Below, piece by piece: positions 14,633-24,344 of a stretch of 64,000 nt of DNA. The notes beneath the pieces were generated by a model. The model had not been told where the DNA came from. It was given only the letters and a program-made list of their open reading frames with translations, and did not search any database. The position numbers were made by a program, and so were the translations under genes. The stretch covers positions 1 to 64,000 of the forward strand of contig NZ_LRSE01000016.1 of assembly GCF_001634625.1 (NCBI RefSeq), read 5' to 3'. This DNA comes from Croceicoccus bisphenolivorans (lineage in GTDB: Bacteria > Pseudomonadota > Alphaproteobacteria > Sphingomonadales > Sphingomonadaceae). Position 1 is the first letter of the stretch; each line of letters starts with the position of its first letter.

Positions 14633-17338
14633 TTACCACTTCTTCACATCATCGGCCGCGTCAGCGCTAGCTCCGCGAGCCTCTTTTGTGGACTGCCGTA
14701 GCGCATCGCGAACCTTGTCGACACGTTCGTCCCCGTTAGATTGCACGCGGCTGACTTCGTTTTGGATAGGCTCGAGGTTCGGAGCGTTCGGCACAGAACC
14801 ACCGATAGTGCCGCCAACCGCTGATCGACGGCGTACATCAACCGGACCGGATATGTTCGGTTGGGCAACGGCTGAACCGGAGTTCAGCACGAGTTGATCC
14901 TCGATATTGTCGCGCAGGATATCGGCGTAGCTGTCGATAAAGCGGGTCTGCAGTGCCCGGCCTTCGGCGCCGAGCTGGAACGCAACATCATCGAAGCGTG
15001 CGTTGCCATAGAAGTCGCGGTTGCGGTCGATTTCCGCCATCCCCCATTCGCGATAGGCCTGCGACAGGTTGAGCGTGCCCGAGGCGCTGTTGCTGTCGAA
15101 GAGCGAGGCCTGCTGTTCGAGCCGATGGGCGATCTCTTCGGATCGCCGTGCTTCCCTCGTGTAGCTCTGGGCTTCAGTCAGCGATGCATTCATCCCGCTT
15201 GCGGACGTGGAAACGGATGAACTCGATTCCGTTCCGACGGTGCGAACAAAACCGTCGCGCGTGCTGATCCAGTTCCGGCTATCGGATATCTGCCGCAGGC
15301 TACCCAAAATTCGCGACCGGTCTTCTGACGCTATGCCGATATCGCTGTCGGTCCACGTTCGCGTGCCGCCAGCTTTCCCTCCACCTTTGATGCTCCCAAT
15401 GCCGCTCGTAGCAGCGGCCTGCGCCCCAATCTCCCCACCGACAAACCACGCTGTCGTGATATCGTCGGCCGCCCGCCGCGACAGCCCGTACTGCCGCTGC
15501 AGGGCGAGTGATGCCTGGTCGACCTCGGAAAAGGCGGTCTGGATGCTGTCGGAATTCGACTGCCCAGTGGCGGTCTCGAAGGCGCGGCCCTGGCTGTACT
15601 GGTCGCGCAGTTCACGAAAGCGCGAGACGGCGCTGCTGGTCGACTGCGCGGCTATATTGGCAAGGCTTTCGGAATTCGCGCGGGCTTCGCTCGCCATGGT
15701 GGCAAGCCGGCTCGAGACTTCCTGGCCGACCGAGGGCGTGAACGGATAGCTCGAATTCGGGAGCTGGTCGTAGCTGGCTTCGGGATAGCTGGTCTCGACC
15801 GAACCTGTGGCACTGACGGTGCGGGTCTGCGCCGCGCCATAGGCAAACGAGGGTGCGACGGTGCCTTGCGCGAACTGGCGGGTGAGCACGTTCGAGTTCT
15901 CGAAGCTGGTATTGCCCAAGGCAACATTGCCGGTGCTGGCTTCGCGCGCGGCTTCCTCGGCCGCGTTCTGGCTGGGGTTCAGATAACTCGTGGCATGATG
16001 CGAGATCGCCATGGCGCCGCGCGCGACCCCGCCGGCGAGGAACGGCACCGAGGCGATAAGGTAACCGGCCAGAATTCCGATATCGCTGTTGACATCGGCC
16101 ATGCCGGTAAAGCTCGCCAGCGTCAGGCCGCTGCCGCCTGCAACCGCGCTCATGTCGGCCGCGCCCTTGGCCATCAGCATCATGTGGAGGATGACGAAAA
16201 GCGGCCCCCAGGCCGCAAGGTAGAAGAAGCCGGTGACATAGCCTTTCAGGGCAACCGGTCCCGAACGCGGCATCAGGAACAGCGGGAAGAGCACGGGGAA
16301 AAGCGCGTAGAACAGGACAGTCAGCGCCACATTAAGCAGTGGCACCCATTTCATGGCATTGCTGGCGATCGAGGAATAGGTGCGCTCGGTCTGGATATCG
16401 GCGCGGGTCTGGGCATAGACATCGACGCTGCCGGCCCCGCTCGCCCCCGACATCGAATGCATGGCGCTTTCCATCGCGTTGATGGTCAGCGTCTGCTGGA
16501 AGATTTGGGTCGCATTGGCCGATACCCCGGCGAGATACTGGTAGGCGATGGGGAGGTCGGCAAAGAGCTTGGCCTTGGCGAGTGCTGCGGTCTGGTTGGG
16601 GTAGAGCTGGCGGCCGAAGACGGTGCCCATGTCGTCGACCAGGCCAGCCCATTGCGTGGAAAGCGTATTATAGGCATCGCGGCAGGTGACGATGTCCGAA
16701 GTGACCATGCCACTGCCGCTGTCGCGCACGAGAAAGCGCTGCGCACGTGCCTGGCTGCCCGGCGCGATCGTCGCCCAGATATCGCTGCTTTCAGAGAGGT
16801 CCTTCATCGACATGCGGCCGAGCAGTACGTCGTAGAACACGCATTGCTTGAAATGCTCGTCGAGATTGGCGGCAAATTCGGGATCGGAAATGCGCAGGGA
16901 CCGCGTCGCATCGTAAAGCCGCGCGCCATAGATCATGCCGTTCTTCGAATAGTCGAGATCGCCGGGAAGGCCGAAGACGACTTCGGCGGAACCTGTCAGA
17001 TAATCGCCGACCTGGCTGGTAAAACTCGCCATGAGCGCTAGACCCAGCGGCACATTGGCGACCTCTGCCGGCGCAAGGCCCGGATTGAGCCGGTCGGTGA
17101 CATGGACGTCGATCCGCGGCACCATCAGGCAGGAATAGATGAGCGTGGCGCCCAGGAACCAGTTGATCCAGGCACGCCAGTCCTGGTTGAAGGCGAGGGT
17201 GAGGGCCGACAAACCCAGCCCCATGACCATGACAACCTGGATCAGGCTCTTGTAACCGCCGTTCCCGGTCCATGCGGCAACGGCCTGGAAGGTGCCGACG
17301 AGATAGTCGCCGCCGCCGATGGTGAAGATCTCGACCAT
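14633..17338 (-). CDS. traG: Conjugal transfer protein TraG (N-terminal TraG domain)
   Basis: 901 residues. The hydrophobic N-terminal half has several membrane helices (SLIQVVMVMGLGLSALTLAF, WINWFLGATLIYSCLMV, ALTVLFYALFPVLFPLFL, YLAAWGPLFVILHMMLM). It is followed by a long Ser/Ala/Gln-rich periplasmic region. This is the F-type TraG layout, needed for pilus assembly and for mating-pair stabilisation with TraN. It is the last gene of the minus-strand cluster and starts 12 bases after traH. This is the F-plasmid TraG, not the VirD4-like coupling protein of the same name. Confidence 0.88.
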   Translation of the reverse strand: MVEIFTIGGGDYLVGTFQAVAAWTGNGGYKSLIQVVMVMGLGLSALTLAFNQDWRAWINWFLGATLIYSCLMVPRIDVHVTDRLNPGLAPAEVANVPLGLALMASFTSQVGDYLTGSAEVVFGLPGDLDYSKNGMIYGARLYDATRSLRISDPEFAANLDEHFKQCVFYDVLLGRMSMKDLSESSDIWATIAPGSQARAQRFLVRDSGSGMVTSDIVTCRDAYNTLSTQWAGLVDDMGTVFGRQLYPNQTAALAKAKLFADLPIAYQYLAGVSANATQIFQQTLTINAMESAMHSMSGASGAGSVDVYAQTRADIQTERTYSSIASNAMKWVPLLNVALTVLFYALFPVLFPLFLMPRSGPVALKGYVTGFFYLAAWGPLFVILHMMLMAKGAADMSAVAGGSGLTLASFTGMADVNSDIGILAGYLIASVPFLAGGVARGAMAISHHATSYLNPSQNAAEEAAREASTGNVALGNTSFENSNVLTRQFAQGTVAPSFAYGAAQTRTVSATGSVETSYPEASYDQLPNSSYPFTPSVGQEVSSRLATMASEARANSESLANIAAQSTSSAVSRFRELRDQYSQGRAFETATGQSNSDSIQTAFSEVDQASLALQRQYGLSRRAADDITTAWFVGGEIGAQAAATSGIGSIKGGGKAGGTRTWTDSDIGIASEDRSRILGSLRQISDSRNWISTRDGFVRTVGTESSSSVSTSASGMNASLTEAQSYTREARRSEEIAHRLEQQASLFDSNSASGTLNLSQAYREWGMAEIDRNRDFYGNARFDDVAFQLGAEGRALQTRFIDSYADILRDNIEDQLVLNSGSAVAQPNISGPVDVRRRSAVGGTIGGSVPNAPNLEPIQNEVSRVQSNGDERVDKVRDALRQSTKEARGASADAADDVKKW

Positions 17339-17350
17339 GGGAAAATCCGA

Positions 17351-18799
17351 TCAGTGGGTGAGCGCGCGGGTGCGCACGCCGCGCGACCAGTCGAGCGAGG
17401 CGGCCATTCCGGGCGACATCGAGGCGGCGAGCACGTTCTCGATAAAGGCGGTCTTCTCGATGATCTGCATGATCGCATTGACCCGCAGATGCGTATTGGC
17501 CTGCCGGTCGGCAAGCGCGGTGCGCACGTCGTTCACCTGGCGCTGCCACATCGCGAGCTTGGCCTCGTCGGCGCCGATGAAGCTGGTCATCGAGCGTCCG
17601 GCTTCGCCGGTGATGCGCTCGAGGATCGCGAAGAGGAGGTCGACGCTGGCGATCTCGGCAAGGGTCTCGCGGTCGTCGGTCGGCATGCCGCGGCCATAGG
17701 CGGCCTGGACGGTGAGGATCTTGTAGAGCGGGACCGAGGAAACCTGCAGCAGTTCCTTCTGCGCATCGGTGATCGCGCTATCGTCGCGGATCGCATCGAC
17801 CATGCCGGTAATGAGCGCGGCAACGCGCGGGCGCAGCGCTTTCGAGGCGGGCAGATTCAGCGTCTTGAAGGTCGGGTTCAAACACTGGTCGGGCTCGTCG
17901 CAATCGAAGACGCGCACGTCGCCCGCCGCGGTGCCGTCGAGCAGCGCGGTGACGAGCGTCGAGGAGGCGTCGCCCGCAAAGGGCACGAACTTGCCGGGCT
18001 CGTCGTCCTTGGGCGGTATATAGATGACGGTGCCGATCAGCGTCATCGCATATTCGGCAAGCTCGCGATCGAAACTGCCGCCGGGATTGAAGAAGGCGCT
18101 CTTCTTGAGGATCGTCCAGGTGTAGTTGCGGGGCACGCCCGGATTGACGTCGTCGTACTTGCCCGCGCCTGCCGCGGTGGTGCTGGCGCGCTCGCCCTTC
18201 GTGCCGCAGCCGTGCTTCGCCGCGGCATAGTCGGTGAAGACGCCCTCGCTATTCCCGATCGCTTCGCAGATCGCCTTGTCGGCAAGGTCGCCCTTGGGCC
18301 AGACGCCGCCGACCAATCCTTGCGCCATTTCGCAGGAGCTGATGTTCAAGTTGTTCATCAGCTGCGCTTTTTGCGAAAACTCCTGCATGATCTTCGAGCA
18401 TTCGGGGCAGACGGTGTCGATCGCGAGGGAGAAGGCAAAGCCGATCGAATTGTTGGCGACGGCCTTCAGCAGCGCGACGATCTCGCTGGCGTTGATGAAG
18501 GAGAAGGAGCCGGCGAAGATATCGATGCCGCCGCAGCCCGCGCGGGCGCGCGGCAATTGCAGGTTGCCTATATTGGTCGTCTTTTGCGGGAAACGCGTCC
18601 AGACATTGCCGAGACTGTAATAGCCTGCCGATTGGCCCTCGAAAGCGGTGGGACCGGTGACGTTGGACGCGCCGCCGAGATCGCCGAGGAAGGCATCCAT
18701 CGACGAGCCGACATCGGCCAAGGCCGGAGCGGCAATCGTTGAACCGACGAGCGCGAGGGCGGCAAGCGCGCCTGTCCATGGCTTGCGGCTAAAAATCAT
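17351..18799 (-). CDS. traH: Conjugal transfer protein TraH
   Basis: 482 residues with a signal peptide ending near ALA (residue 28). GYYSLGNVWTRFPQKT, GCGGIDIFAGSFSFI and NNSIGFAFSLAIDTVCPECSKIM are characteristic TraH blocks, and Cys pairs in the central region fit disulfide formation in the periplasm. TraH works with TraF, TraW and TraU in F-pilus assembly and retraction. The start overlaps the end of traF by 11 bases. Confidence 0.9.
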   Translation of the reverse strand: MIFSRKPWTGALAALALVGSTIAAPALADVGSSMDAFLGDLGGASNVTGPTAFEGQSAGYYSLGNVWTRFPQKTTNIGNLQLPRARAGCGGIDIFAGSFSFINASEIVALLKAVANNSIGFAFSLAIDTVCPECSKIMQEFSQKAQLMNNLNISSCEMAQGLVGGVWPKGDLADKAICEAIGNSEGVFTDYAAAKHGCGTKGERASTTAAGAGKYDDVNPGVPRNYTWTILKKSAFFNPGGSFDRELAEYAMTLIGTVIYIPPKDDEPGKFVPFAGDASSTLVTALLDGTAAGDVRVFDCDEPDQCLNPTFKTLNLPASKALRPRVAALITGMVDAIRDDSAITDAQKELLQVSSVPLYKILTVQAAYGRGMPTDDRETLAEIASVDLLFAILERITGEAGRSMTSFIGADEAKLAMWQRQVNDVRTALADRQANTHLRVNAIMQIIEKTAFIENVLAASMSPGMAASLDWSRGVRTRALTH

Positions 18800-19655
18800 G
18801 TCCGGCGTCCTTGCTGGTGAGAAGGTAGATGCGGTCCTGGAGTTCGTCGGCGCTCATCACGCCGTAGCCGATCGGAATGGCGCGCTGGTTCTTGGCGTCC
18901 CAGAGGACGACCGCCGGCGTGACCTTGGGCTCAAGGCCCATTCGGGCGCGCTGGTTGGTTTCGACGGTGTAGTCGGGAAACTGCTTCGAGGGTCCGCCAT
19001 CGGTCGAGATCGCGCGCACGGTAATGTTCCAGGCGGAAGTTACCGATCGCACGATCGGGCTCATGACCTCGCAGGCGCCGCAGCTCTGCGCAAAGAAGTA
19101 GAACAGGCCATAGCGGGCTGACAGCGAGCGCATGGCGGCATCGCGGTCGGCTTTCCTCGCATCCTGCCATTGCCGCTTGCCCAGCGTCGAGACCGGGCGC
19201 TGGAGGGTATAATCGAGTTCGGGATCCTGCCAGATCGCGCGTTGCCAGACATCGGAGAAGAGCGCGGCTTGGTCGAGCTGGCGGCGCTGGAACCGGATAT
19301 AGGCGGTGACATTGGCCGGCGTCGGCTCGATGATCGCGCGCGCCTTCAACTCGCGCAAGGTGGCGGTGATCGCATCGAGCTTTTCGACGGCGCTCGAAGC
19401 GGGCGGATCGGCAACGTCGTTGGTGTCGTCTTCCGCCTGTTCGGGCCGAGTGCAGTAGAACCAGTAGCCGAGGCGGCGCTCCTCGCAGTAGAAGGCGTCG
19501 GTGCCGTCGCCGGTTGCGACGAAGGGTGCGTTAGCCGGCTTGTCCGCCGGGCCATCCGCAGCCAGCGCAACCTTCGGTGCCCCGACTACGATCGCGGCGA
19601 GCAGCGTCAGGGCGACGGCAAGGCGGCGCCAGGTCTCAGGAGCCGGAACGGGCAT
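18789..19655 (-). CDS. traF: Conjugal transfer protein TraF (thioredoxin-like)
   Basis: 288 residues, choosing the ATG at 19655 that begins MPVPAPETW and a signal peptide ending near ALAA. The domain GYWFYCTRPEQ... lies in the N-terminal part. A C-terminal thioredoxin-like fold carries LFYFFAQSCGACEVMSPIV, whose CGAC is a redox CXXC pair; many F-plasmid TraF proteins lack this pair. It is periplasmic and acts in pilus assembly. It overlaps traN by 20 bases and traH by 11. Confidence 0.88.
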   Translation of the reverse strand: MPVPAPETWRRLAVALTLLAAIVVGAPKVALAADGPADKPANAPFVATGDGTDAFYCEERRLGYWFYCTRPEQAEDDTNDVADPPASSAVEKLDAITATLRELKARAIIEPTPANVTAYIRFQRRQLDQAALFSDVWQRAIWQDPELDYTLQRPVSTLGKRQWQDARKADRDAAMRSLSARYGLFYFFAQSCGACEVMSPIVRSVTSAWNITVRAISTDGGPSKQFPDYTVETNQRARMGLEPKVTPAVVLWDAKNQRAIPIGYGVMSADELQDRIYLLTSKDAGHDF

Positions 19656-21366
19656 AGTAGTCCTCGATTTTCTGCTGGATGTCGCTGGCGGCCTCAAGCT
19701 CGTCGGGAAGGCGCGCGGCGGCGGTGAACTCGGCGTAGACTTCGGAAAAATCCATTCGGCTCAGATCGAGCCGGGCGAACTCGTTGATGGTGAAGCCTCT
19801 ACATTGCTCGTCCTTGGGCTTGTCCCAGGGCTTGTTCAGCTGCACCCGGCCCTGTTCCTGGAGGATCCGGGTGAGCTTCGATTCAAAGCAGCAATAGACC
19901 TTCTTCTTGGTGAGGCAGACGCCGAGGAAACTGTCCGAGCAGTAAGTCCCGACATAGGCGCAGAGGCCTTGCGCGTCGCGCTCGTGCAGCAGCACTTCCG
20001 CGCGGCTGCAGCCCAGCGAGACGAGGAGCTGCGATCCCGGTAGCAGCGGAAATCCCTTGCCCTTGCAGCAGTTGAGGACTCCGAAAACCTTGGACGAACA
20101 GGTATTGCGGGTACCTTCGAAGAGCCGCAGCGTCTCGGGATCGAACTCGCGCCGGGCCTGGTCCATGGCGTTCAAGGCCACGACCGCATCCTTGAATTCG
20201 TCGTTTGGGGTGCGCTCGATCGTTTCGCACGACCCGTCGATGCAATAGACATCGCCGTCGCAGATATACTGGGTGGTGCCGGTTTCTTCGTCGGGCAGCG
20301 GGCAGTCGTAGACGCGCTCCCAGGTCCGGCATGGTTCACCCGACAGGCAATCCTCGCGCACCAGCGTGCAGCCGGGCGTGGTCTCGAGCGTGCCGCAATC
20401 CTCGGCGGCTGCATAGCTGTTGCAGGTGTAGCTGCGTTCCCAGGCCCAGCAGGGTTTGGTCACCGATTGCCCATCGATGATCCGTGTCACCGGATCGGAG
20501 TCGGTGCAGGTTTCGACTTCGCGCGCGCAGGTGTCATCACCTTCGAGCCCGGCGCAGGCGCTCTCGTTGCGCGTGGTGACGAGGACATCCTCGAGGCTGG
20601 TCGCATAAGGCTCGAGCGGCGGGACGGTTGCGCTGCACGAGAGCACGTCGACGCGCAAGGTGCCGTAGCAACCCCAGTAGAAGCCCGACCAGTAGCCGCA
20701 GATTGGAAACGACTGCGTCACGGTGCAGGTGTCCGCCGAAAAATTGCCGCAATAGTAGGGGCTGGTGGGATCGATGCCCGACCCTTCGACACAGTAATAC
20801 TGGTAGCGCTCCTGCTGCTCGATCCGCGCTTCCAGCGTAATCGGGCAGGTAAGCAGGTCCTGTGACGCTGTGTAGCCCGCGTTGCAGGTGGCGTAATAGC
20901 GGCCGGGCGACACAGTCCCGCCGGGGAGCGGAACGCAGGACCCCTGGCTGCCGGTAACCGACATGCCGCTGGTATAGGACAGAGGATCTGCGCTGATGGT
21001 CGTGCTGCGCGCGAGGACGGCCTCGATGTCCTCGGGATCGAACGTCGCGCGGCTCTCCATGCTTTCGCGCATGACGCGATAGCCGGTATGGGCGGGGGCT
21101 GCGCCGGCGGCGCGGGCCGTCAGGCTGTCGGGGTCATCGCCATAGGTAGTCTCGATCGGATCGGCATCGTAATTGGGGACGCGCGACGGATCGGGCGTCG
21201 TCGTGGCTGCCTCCTGCGCGCGGGTTGCCAGTGAACCGCCGAAGGCCTTGCCCTCGGCTTTCACGTCGTCGGTCGTGGTCTGGGCCATGCCGGGCTCGAG
21301 GGCGCCAAGACCCGAGACGAACACGACCGCCAGCGCGAGCGCGGCTACGGTTCCAGCGCGGATCAT
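19636..21366 (-). CDS. traN: Conjugal transfer mating-pair stabilisation protein TraN
   Basis: 576 residues from the ATG at 21366; the longer open frame overlaps trbC and is not used. It has a signal peptide (AALALAVVFVSGLGALEPGMAQ) and then an exceptionally Cys-rich body (repeats such as CAGLEGDDTCAREVETCTDSD and CLSGEPCRTWERVYDC), matching TraN, the outer-membrane adhesin that contacts the recipient cell. The many paired cysteines fit the DsbC-like protein encoded in the same operon. It overlaps trbC by 4 bases. Confidence 0.88.
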   Translation of the reverse strand: MIRAGTVAALALAVVFVSGLGALEPGMAQTTTDDVKAEGKAFGGSLATRAQEAATTTPDPSRVPNYDADPIETTYGDDPDSLTARAAGAAPAHTGYRVMRESMESRATFDPEDIEAVLARSTTISADPLSYTSGMSVTGSQGSCVPLPGGTVSPGRYYATCNAGYTASQDLLTCPITLEARIEQQERYQYYCVEGSGIDPTSPYYCGNFSADTCTVTQSFPICGYWSGFYWGCYGTLRVDVLSCSATVPPLEPYATSLEDVLVTTRNESACAGLEGDDTCAREVETCTDSDPVTRIIDGQSVTKPCWAWERSYTCNSYAAAEDCGTLETTPGCTLVREDCLSGEPCRTWERVYDCPLPDEETGTTQYICDGDVYCIDGSCETIERTPNDEFKDAVVALNAMDQARREFDPETLRLFEGTRNTCSSKVFGVLNCCKGKGFPLLPGSQLLVSLGCSRAEVLLHERDAQGLCAYVGTYCSDSFLGVCLTKKKVYCCFESKLTRILQEQGRVQLNKPWDKPKDEQCRGFTINEFARLDLSRMDFSEVYAEFTAAARLPDELEAASDIQQKIEDYYARSGS

Positions 21367-22130
21367 GGCCGCTCTCCATTCAGCTGGGCGAGGTGCTGCG
21401 CGGCGATCCACGCGCCGGGACCGTTGCCTTGCGCAAACGTCTCGAGGACATGGGCGAGCGTCACATTGCCGCTCATCCGGTCGTGCGGCGGAACAATGCT
21501 CGTGCAGTCGAACCCGTCGCAGAGCGCGAAGTCGCTCGCGGCGACGACGTAGGTCGGGACGGCCTCGACGTGGAAAGCGTGGAACAGGCGCGGGTCGATG
21601 CCGACATGCTCGAGGGCTTCGCTGTCCTGCGCAATCGGTGCGAGCGCAGCAGTCAGGCGTTTGGCGCTGCCTTGCGGGAATCCGCGCAGCACGACCACGC
21701 CGCCCGCCTTGCCGACGTCGGCGATCATCGCGGCGAGCGCGGCCCTGGGCATTGCCGTGCTGGCAAAGGCGATCAGCCGGGGCTGGCCCGCAAGCTCGGC
21801 CTCGGCCATCTCGCCCGCATCGGCAATCATCCGGTCGAAGTCGAAGGCCTGGCTGTCGTCGACATTGTTGGTACTGGCTCGGACGGCCGCGGTATAGCGC
21901 GCACCGTTGTCGGCACCGTCTTGCGCGGCTTGCTTGGCCTGCTCGGTGACTGCTTCGGCGCGGCGGCGCGCTTCGGCGGCGAGCGCTTCGGCATCGTTTG
22001 CCTGCTCTTTTGCCGCCGCGCGGATCTTGGCGAGATCGAGCTCGGGCTCGCTGACTTGCGCCGAGGCGGCGGCAAGGCCGGCGGTCATCGCAAGGCTGGC
22101 GAGCATGGCGAGGGAAAGTTTCGATTTCAT
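21363..22130 (-). CDS. trbC: Type-F pilus assembly protein TrbC
   Basis: 255 residues from the ATG at 22130, which overlaps the traU stop (the longer frame upstream is a shadow of traU). A signal peptide (MLASLAMTAGLAAASAQ) is followed by an Ala/Glu-rich helical stretch (LAKIRAAAKEQANDAEALAAEARRR), probably coiled coil. The TrbC domain comes next (QPRLIAFASTAMPRAAL... GGVVVLRGFPQGSAKRL). It is periplasmic, and in F it pairs with TraW. Confidence 0.85.
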   Translation of the reverse strand: MKSKLSLAMLASLAMTAGLAAASAQVSEPELDLAKIRAAAKEQANDAEALAAEARRRAEAVTEQAKQAAQDGADNGARYTAAVRASTNNVDDSQAFDFDRMIADAGEMAEAELAGQPRLIAFASTAMPRAALAAMIADVGKAGGVVVLRGFPQGSAKRLTAALAPIAQDSEALEHVGIDPRLFHAFHVEAVPTYVVAASDFALCDGFDCTSIVPPHDRMSGNVTLAHVLETFAQGNGPGAWIAAQHLAQLNGERP

Positions 22131-23152
22131 AAGGCGCAGCAGTTTCTTTTGCGCCAGACGAGGTAGCCCATGTCCTCGCCGATGGCGGGATAGACCTGGC
22201 CTGCCGACATGAATGTCGTCGAGGCGCCGATGGGGGCGCAGGCATAGCGCCCGCTCGTCTGGGGGTTGGGATTGGTGGCCTGGAAGCGGTATTGCTGCTT
22301 TCGCATCACCGGCATCAGGTATTTGCCGCACAGGCCCTTCGAACCCATCGTGCCCCAGGCGGCGAGTTCGCGGTGGAGCTTGTAGGCAAAGCGTGAGAGG
22401 ACGAGGCGCGAGGCCTGGACATGGCCGATCGTCGCCGAGACATTGCCATTCAGCGGATACATCGATCCCTGGCAGCCCGCGCACCAGAAGAGCTTGTCGC
22501 TCGGAAGCTTGCGGGTTGCCTCGACGCAATCGGCAGCGCAGGCGGCCAGCGCCAGCGGATTGGCGAAGAGCACCGCTTCGGGATTGATGATCGCGGTGAG
22601 TTCGGAATCCTGCCAGAGCGGATCGAGCTCGGAGATATAGAGAATGTCGACCGAGCCGGATTCCAGGCACAGGAAATCGGCGACGAGTTCCATCCAGTAG
22701 ATCAGCGGATAGGCATACCAGTGGACGTGCCACTGCGAATGGTACTGCGTCGCGCCGCCGACGGCCGAAGGCCCGGCCATGGTCTTGAAGCCGATGTCGA
22801 AGCCGGGATCGAGTTTGAGACCACCAAGGTTCACGAAGCACCAGGGTTTCATCGAGACATCAGCGAGCCGCACGGGCTCCCAGAACCCCATGGCGATGCC
22901 GGGGCGAAGACCGCACAGGCACACCGGCAAATCGGGATTGTCGGGATCGGGCCGGTTCGAGGGCCAGATTTTCAATGATCCGACCGAGATCGGGAACAGG
23001 CACGACCAGCAGATATCGGTGATCGGGTTCACGAAACTCCCCGTGCAACGTCCCGGCCCGGCATCGGCGCGCGCCGGCGTAGCGGCGAGCGCAAGGCAGG
23101 CCAGAATGACGAACAGCAGCCGGACGATCAGAGCGAAGGGACGAGCCGTCAT
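22127..23152 (-). CDS. traU: Conjugal transfer protein TraU
   Basis: 341 residues from the ATG at 23152, overlapping the traW stop. The frame extends to 23863 but that part is a shadow of traW. It has a signal peptide (LLFVILACLALAATPARA) and many conserved Cys (ITDICWSCLFPI, CLCGLRPGIAMGFWEP, FWCAGCQGSMYP, GKYLMPV), all typical of TraU. TraU is periplasmic and needed for DNA transfer more than for pilus formation. Confidence 0.9.
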   Translation of the reverse strand: MTARPFALIVRLLFVILACLALAATPARADAGPGRCTGSFVNPITDICWSCLFPISVGSLKIWPSNRPDPDNPDLPVCLCGLRPGIAMGFWEPVRLADVSMKPWCFVNLGGLKLDPGFDIGFKTMAGPSAVGGATQYHSQWHVHWYAYPLIYWMELVADFLCLESGSVDILYISELDPLWQDSELTAIINPEAVLFANPLALAACAADCVEATRKLPSDKLFWCAGCQGSMYPLNGNVSATIGHVQASRLVLSRFAYKLHRELAAWGTMGSKGLCGKYLMPVMRKQQYRFQATNPNPQTSGRYACAPIGASTTFMSAGQVYPAIGEDMGYLVWRKRNCCAL

Positions 23153-23805
23153 GGTTGCCGCTCCGGTTTGGAAGGCAGCGCGTGTTCGCGGACCTGGAGC
23201 TTGCGACCCTGCTGTTCGACGACGGCGGGGACGGCGCGAATGCCGAAGCGGCGCACCAGCTTGCCCTCCTGGTCGAACCAGAAGCGGCGCTGGCGGGCCT
23301 TCATCAGTTCGAGCGGCGCGCCTGCCACCAGGATCAATTTTGCCTTGGTGCTGGCGTAGGTCTTCGTTGCCCAGGCGAGTTGCTCGGGATCGTCGCCGTC
23401 GAGAAAGATGAGCGCCTGGCGTAGCGGCACGCTGTCCAGCGGATTGACCCGGGTGCCGGCGGCGATGATGACGCGGCCCTTGTCGTCGGTGATGTTTTCG
23501 CCGACCGCAATCGTCGGATCGAACAGCCATGTCCGCGGCGTTTCGGCGCGCGTGAGACCGGCGACCGCCGTCGGTCGATTGACGTGGGCGATCGTGCGCT
23601 GCTTCAGCCGTTCGTTGAGTCTTTTCGTCTCGCCGCTCGCCTCGAGCGCGGCGAGGCGAGCGTGGATCTGCGTGAGCAGGTCGGGTTCGGCGATGGCCCA
23701 GACCGTGCCCTGCTGGCCATAGTCGCGCGCGGTGGTGGGCGATGCCGCGGCAAGGCCGGCCAGCGCGATCGGCAACACGAGGGCGAGGCGGCGCGCACGG
23801 GTCAC
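23149..23805 (-). CDS. traW: Conjugal transfer protein TraW
   Basis: 218 residues with a signal peptide ending near TTARDYG. The blocks WLFDPTIAVGENITDDKGRVI, AGTRVNPLDSVPLRQALIFLDGDD and QLAWA are diagnostic for TraW, a periplasmic pilus-assembly factor that partners TrbC. It overlaps the peptidase gene upstream and traU downstream by 4 bases each, showing tight coupling. Confidence 0.9.
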   Translation of the reverse strand: MTRARRLALVLPIALAGLAAASPTTARDYGQQGTVWAIAEPDLLTQIHARLAALEASGETKRLNERLKQRTIAHVNRPTAVAGLTRAETPRTWLFDPTIAVGENITDDKGRVIIAAGTRVNPLDSVPLRQALIFLDGDDPEQLAWATKTYASTKAKLILVAGAPLELMKARQRRFWFDQEGKLVRRFGIRAVPAVVEQQGRKLQVREHALPSKPERQP

Positions 23806-24344
23806 AGGATCGGCCTCCCGACCCCGAGGATGCGGTTCTCACAAATCCAGCCGATGGCGGCATAGCGGCTATCGAAGGAATCGGGATGGTCGGTGCCGAC
23901 GTAATAACAGCCGGCAGGGATCGTGCCCGTCGGCCCGAGCGCGAGGGCCTCGCCCTTACGGCTTTTCGGCTTGGCCGTGGCGACGACCTCGCCGTTGATG
24001 GCGAAGGTTCGGCCTTGCCGCGTCACCACGTCGCCGGGCATGCCGAGCACGCGCTTGCCGAAAGGTTGCGGTTTCTCCCCGAAATGCGCAGAGAGGAGCT
24101 CGGACGGCGGCGGCGCGAACAGCACGATCATGCCGCGCGTCGGCGCGGTGTCCTTGTCCAGCCAGATCGCCCAATGCGGCAGCGAGGGGCTGGCATTGAT
24201 CATCAGCGCATGGCTTTTGGCAAAGCCATGCAGCGCGGTGAGCGCCAGCGCGCCGGCGCCCAGACCTGCCAGCAGGGCGAGGCGCGGCCAGGTCCTGCGG
24301 GCACAGGGCTCGGGATGAGGGCGAAGACTATCAGCGTGCGGCAT
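23802..24344 (-). CDS. S26-family signal peptidase of the transfer system
   Basis: 180 residues, start at 24344 (MPHADSLRP); an upstream start in the same frame overlaps trbI more. One N-terminal membrane helix (LALLAGLGAGALALTALHGF) precedes the S26 site: the nucleophile Ser in NASPSLPHWAIW and the Lys base in FGKRVLGMPGDVV. The conserved late box (GCYYVGTDHPDSFDSR) follows. RP4 TraF-type peptidases of this family mature or cyclise pilins, so the likely substrate is the TraA pilin of this cluster. It sits between trbI and traW with overlaps on both sides. Confidence 0.85.
   Translation of the reverse strand: MPHADSLRPHPEPCARRTWPRLALLAGLGAGALALTALHGFAKSHALMINASPSLPHWAIWLDKDTAPTRGMIVLFAPPPSELLSAHFGEKPQPFGKRVLGMPGDVVTRQGRTFAINGEVVATAKPKSRKGEALALGPTGTIPAGCYYVGTDHPDSFDSRYAAIGWICENRILGVGRPIL

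Noticed and set aside
15866..17041. 391-codon plus-strand frame opposite traG
   Set aside because: Low-complexity Arg/Gly-rich translation without family resemblance; shadow of traG.
17102..18742. 546-codon open frame on the plus strand
   Set aside because: It is antisense to traH, whose homology is clear; long antisense frames are expected in GC-rich DNA.
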